The notes beneath the pieces are model-generated. The model was not told the DNA's origin. It made no database searches and saw only the letters and a list, made by a program, of their open reading frames with translations. Below, piece by piece: positions 4,786-5,313 of a stretch of 5,313 bases of DNA (within the stretch, counting starts at the first letter, position 1; every line of letters begins with the position of its first letter). The translations under genes were made by a program, and so were the position numbers. The stretch is from Methanomicrobiales archaeon (GTDB lineage Archaea; Halobacteriota; Methanomicrobia; Methanomicrobiales; JACTUA01). Where the stretch lies: the NCBI GenBank assembly GCA_028678885.1, contig JAJRCP010000125.1, forward strand, positions 1 to 5,313, read 5' to 3'.

Positions 4786-5313
4786 GTGATCAACATCGTC
4801 ACAGAGAAGGCAGAGACTCCCGATCGATTGGTGGAAGCACTGAGAAACCGGGAAATCCATGTCGTTCATCTCACCCATAATGACCTGGATGCGGTCGGCG
4901 CTGATGCTATTCATCGTATGGTTTACGGGGAGGTCTTTACCATCTTCTGTTCGGTAGGAAGTTATACTACCATTCTTGGGAAGGTGGCCACACTTTCAGG
5001 AAAGGGAGATCTACTCTCAATTACGGACCTGGGGTACCAGAATGGGATTGAAGAACAGATCGATCAGGCAAAGAAAAATCAATGGAAGGTTGTTTGGAGA
5101 GACCACCACCGGTGGGAGAAAGAGGAGCTGGATTGCATCGCCCGGCGGATAGATCTCCTCCATGTGGATACTTCGGTATGCGCCTGTGGCATTACGGCTC
5201 AGGATCTGAAACCAGGCGATCCCGTCGCCACAGAAGTGGCAGCGGTCGTGTGTGACTATGATTTGTGGAAGAATCAGGAGCCACGGGCTGCTGTTCTTGC
5301 ACGAGTTATTTCA
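4786..5313 (+). CDS. DHH-family phosphoesterase, partial (3' end outside window)
   Basis: The reading frame is open from the GTG at 4786 to the window end, giving 176 residues of an unfinished protein. DHH phosphoesterase motifs are seen in order: motif I THNDLDAVGADA at 30-41 (H31, D33, D35), motif II with D81 in SITDLGYQ, and motif III RDHHRW at 105-110, which holds the name-giving Asp-His-His. These residues bind two Mn2+ or similar metals in the family. The arrangement fits the predicted phosphohydrolases related to NrnB/cyclic-nucleotide phosphodiesterases (COG2404-like) better than full-length RecJ, but the C-terminal DHHA1-type domain is not visible, so substrate is undecided. GTG at 4780 is in frame and would add two residues. 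Neither start has a convincing ribosome binding site, so a short-leader transcript is likely. It is divergent from tRNA-Phe. Confidence 0.85.
   Translation, partial: MINIVTEKAETPDRLVEALRNREIHVVHLTHNDLDAVGADAIHRMVYGEVFTIFCSVGSYTTILGKVATLSGKGDLLSITDLGYQNGIEEQIDQAKKNQWKVVWRDHHRWEKEELDCIARRIDLLHVDTSVCACGITAQDLKPGDPVATEVAAVVCDYDLWKNQEPRAAVLARVIS

Noticed and set aside
1..5313. CRISPR arrays, toxin-antitoxin pairs, integrases, rRNA and riboswitches.
   Set aside because: These were looked for on both strands. There are no regularly spaced repeats, recombinase motifs or known RNA elements other than tRNA-Phe.

Overview
The window looks archaeal, most probably a methanogen of the Methanomicrobiales type. 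This rests on an archaeal FAD synthetase (RibL), TATA-like boxes (TTTATATA, TTTATTA) upstream of genes, GGAGG-type ribosome binding sites, a tRNA gene without encoded CCA, a cytoplasmic PAS-PAS histidine kinase paired with a stand-alone receiver, and a DHH phosphoesterase of archaeal type. Base composition is moderate, roughly half GC by eye. The genus is not determined.

Layout from left to right. (1) 77-719, plus strand: a YgjP/DUF45 zinc metallopeptidase gene with a broken 5' part. The N-terminal segment is in another frame (one extra base near 161-163), and a TAG (198-200) stands where the family has a tryptophan. The C-terminal 168 codons, with the whole HExxH active site, are still open. 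(2) 1505-721, minus strand: a two-gene unit, a JAMM/MPN metalloprotease-like protein followed by RibL, joined by an ATGA overlap. RibL converges on the peptidase gene with one base between the stop codons. (3) 1506-1717: an intergenic region with short direct and inverted repeats. (4) 1718-3509, plus strand: a soluble histidine kinase and a single-domain response regulator that overlap by 11 bases. (5) 3626-3781: an unannotated 51-codon gene with a strong ribosome binding site and a TATA box. (6) 3866-4282: a small TerB-like protein preceded by a 20-base AT palindrome. (7) 4283-4604: a non-coding stretch. (8) 4678-4605, minus strand: tRNA-Phe(GAA). (9) 4786 to the window end, plus strand: the first 176 codons of a DHH-family phosphoesterase.

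Functionally this is mostly ordinary chromosomal content: flavin cofactor synthesis, a two-component pair, a tRNA and a nucleotide phosphohydrolase. I found no clear defence, mobile or novel multi-gene system. The points most worth a second look are the double lesion in the metallopeptidase gene, the 51-residue gene, two adjacent perfect hairpins inside the kinase coding sequence, and the AT palindrome in front of the TerB-like gene.
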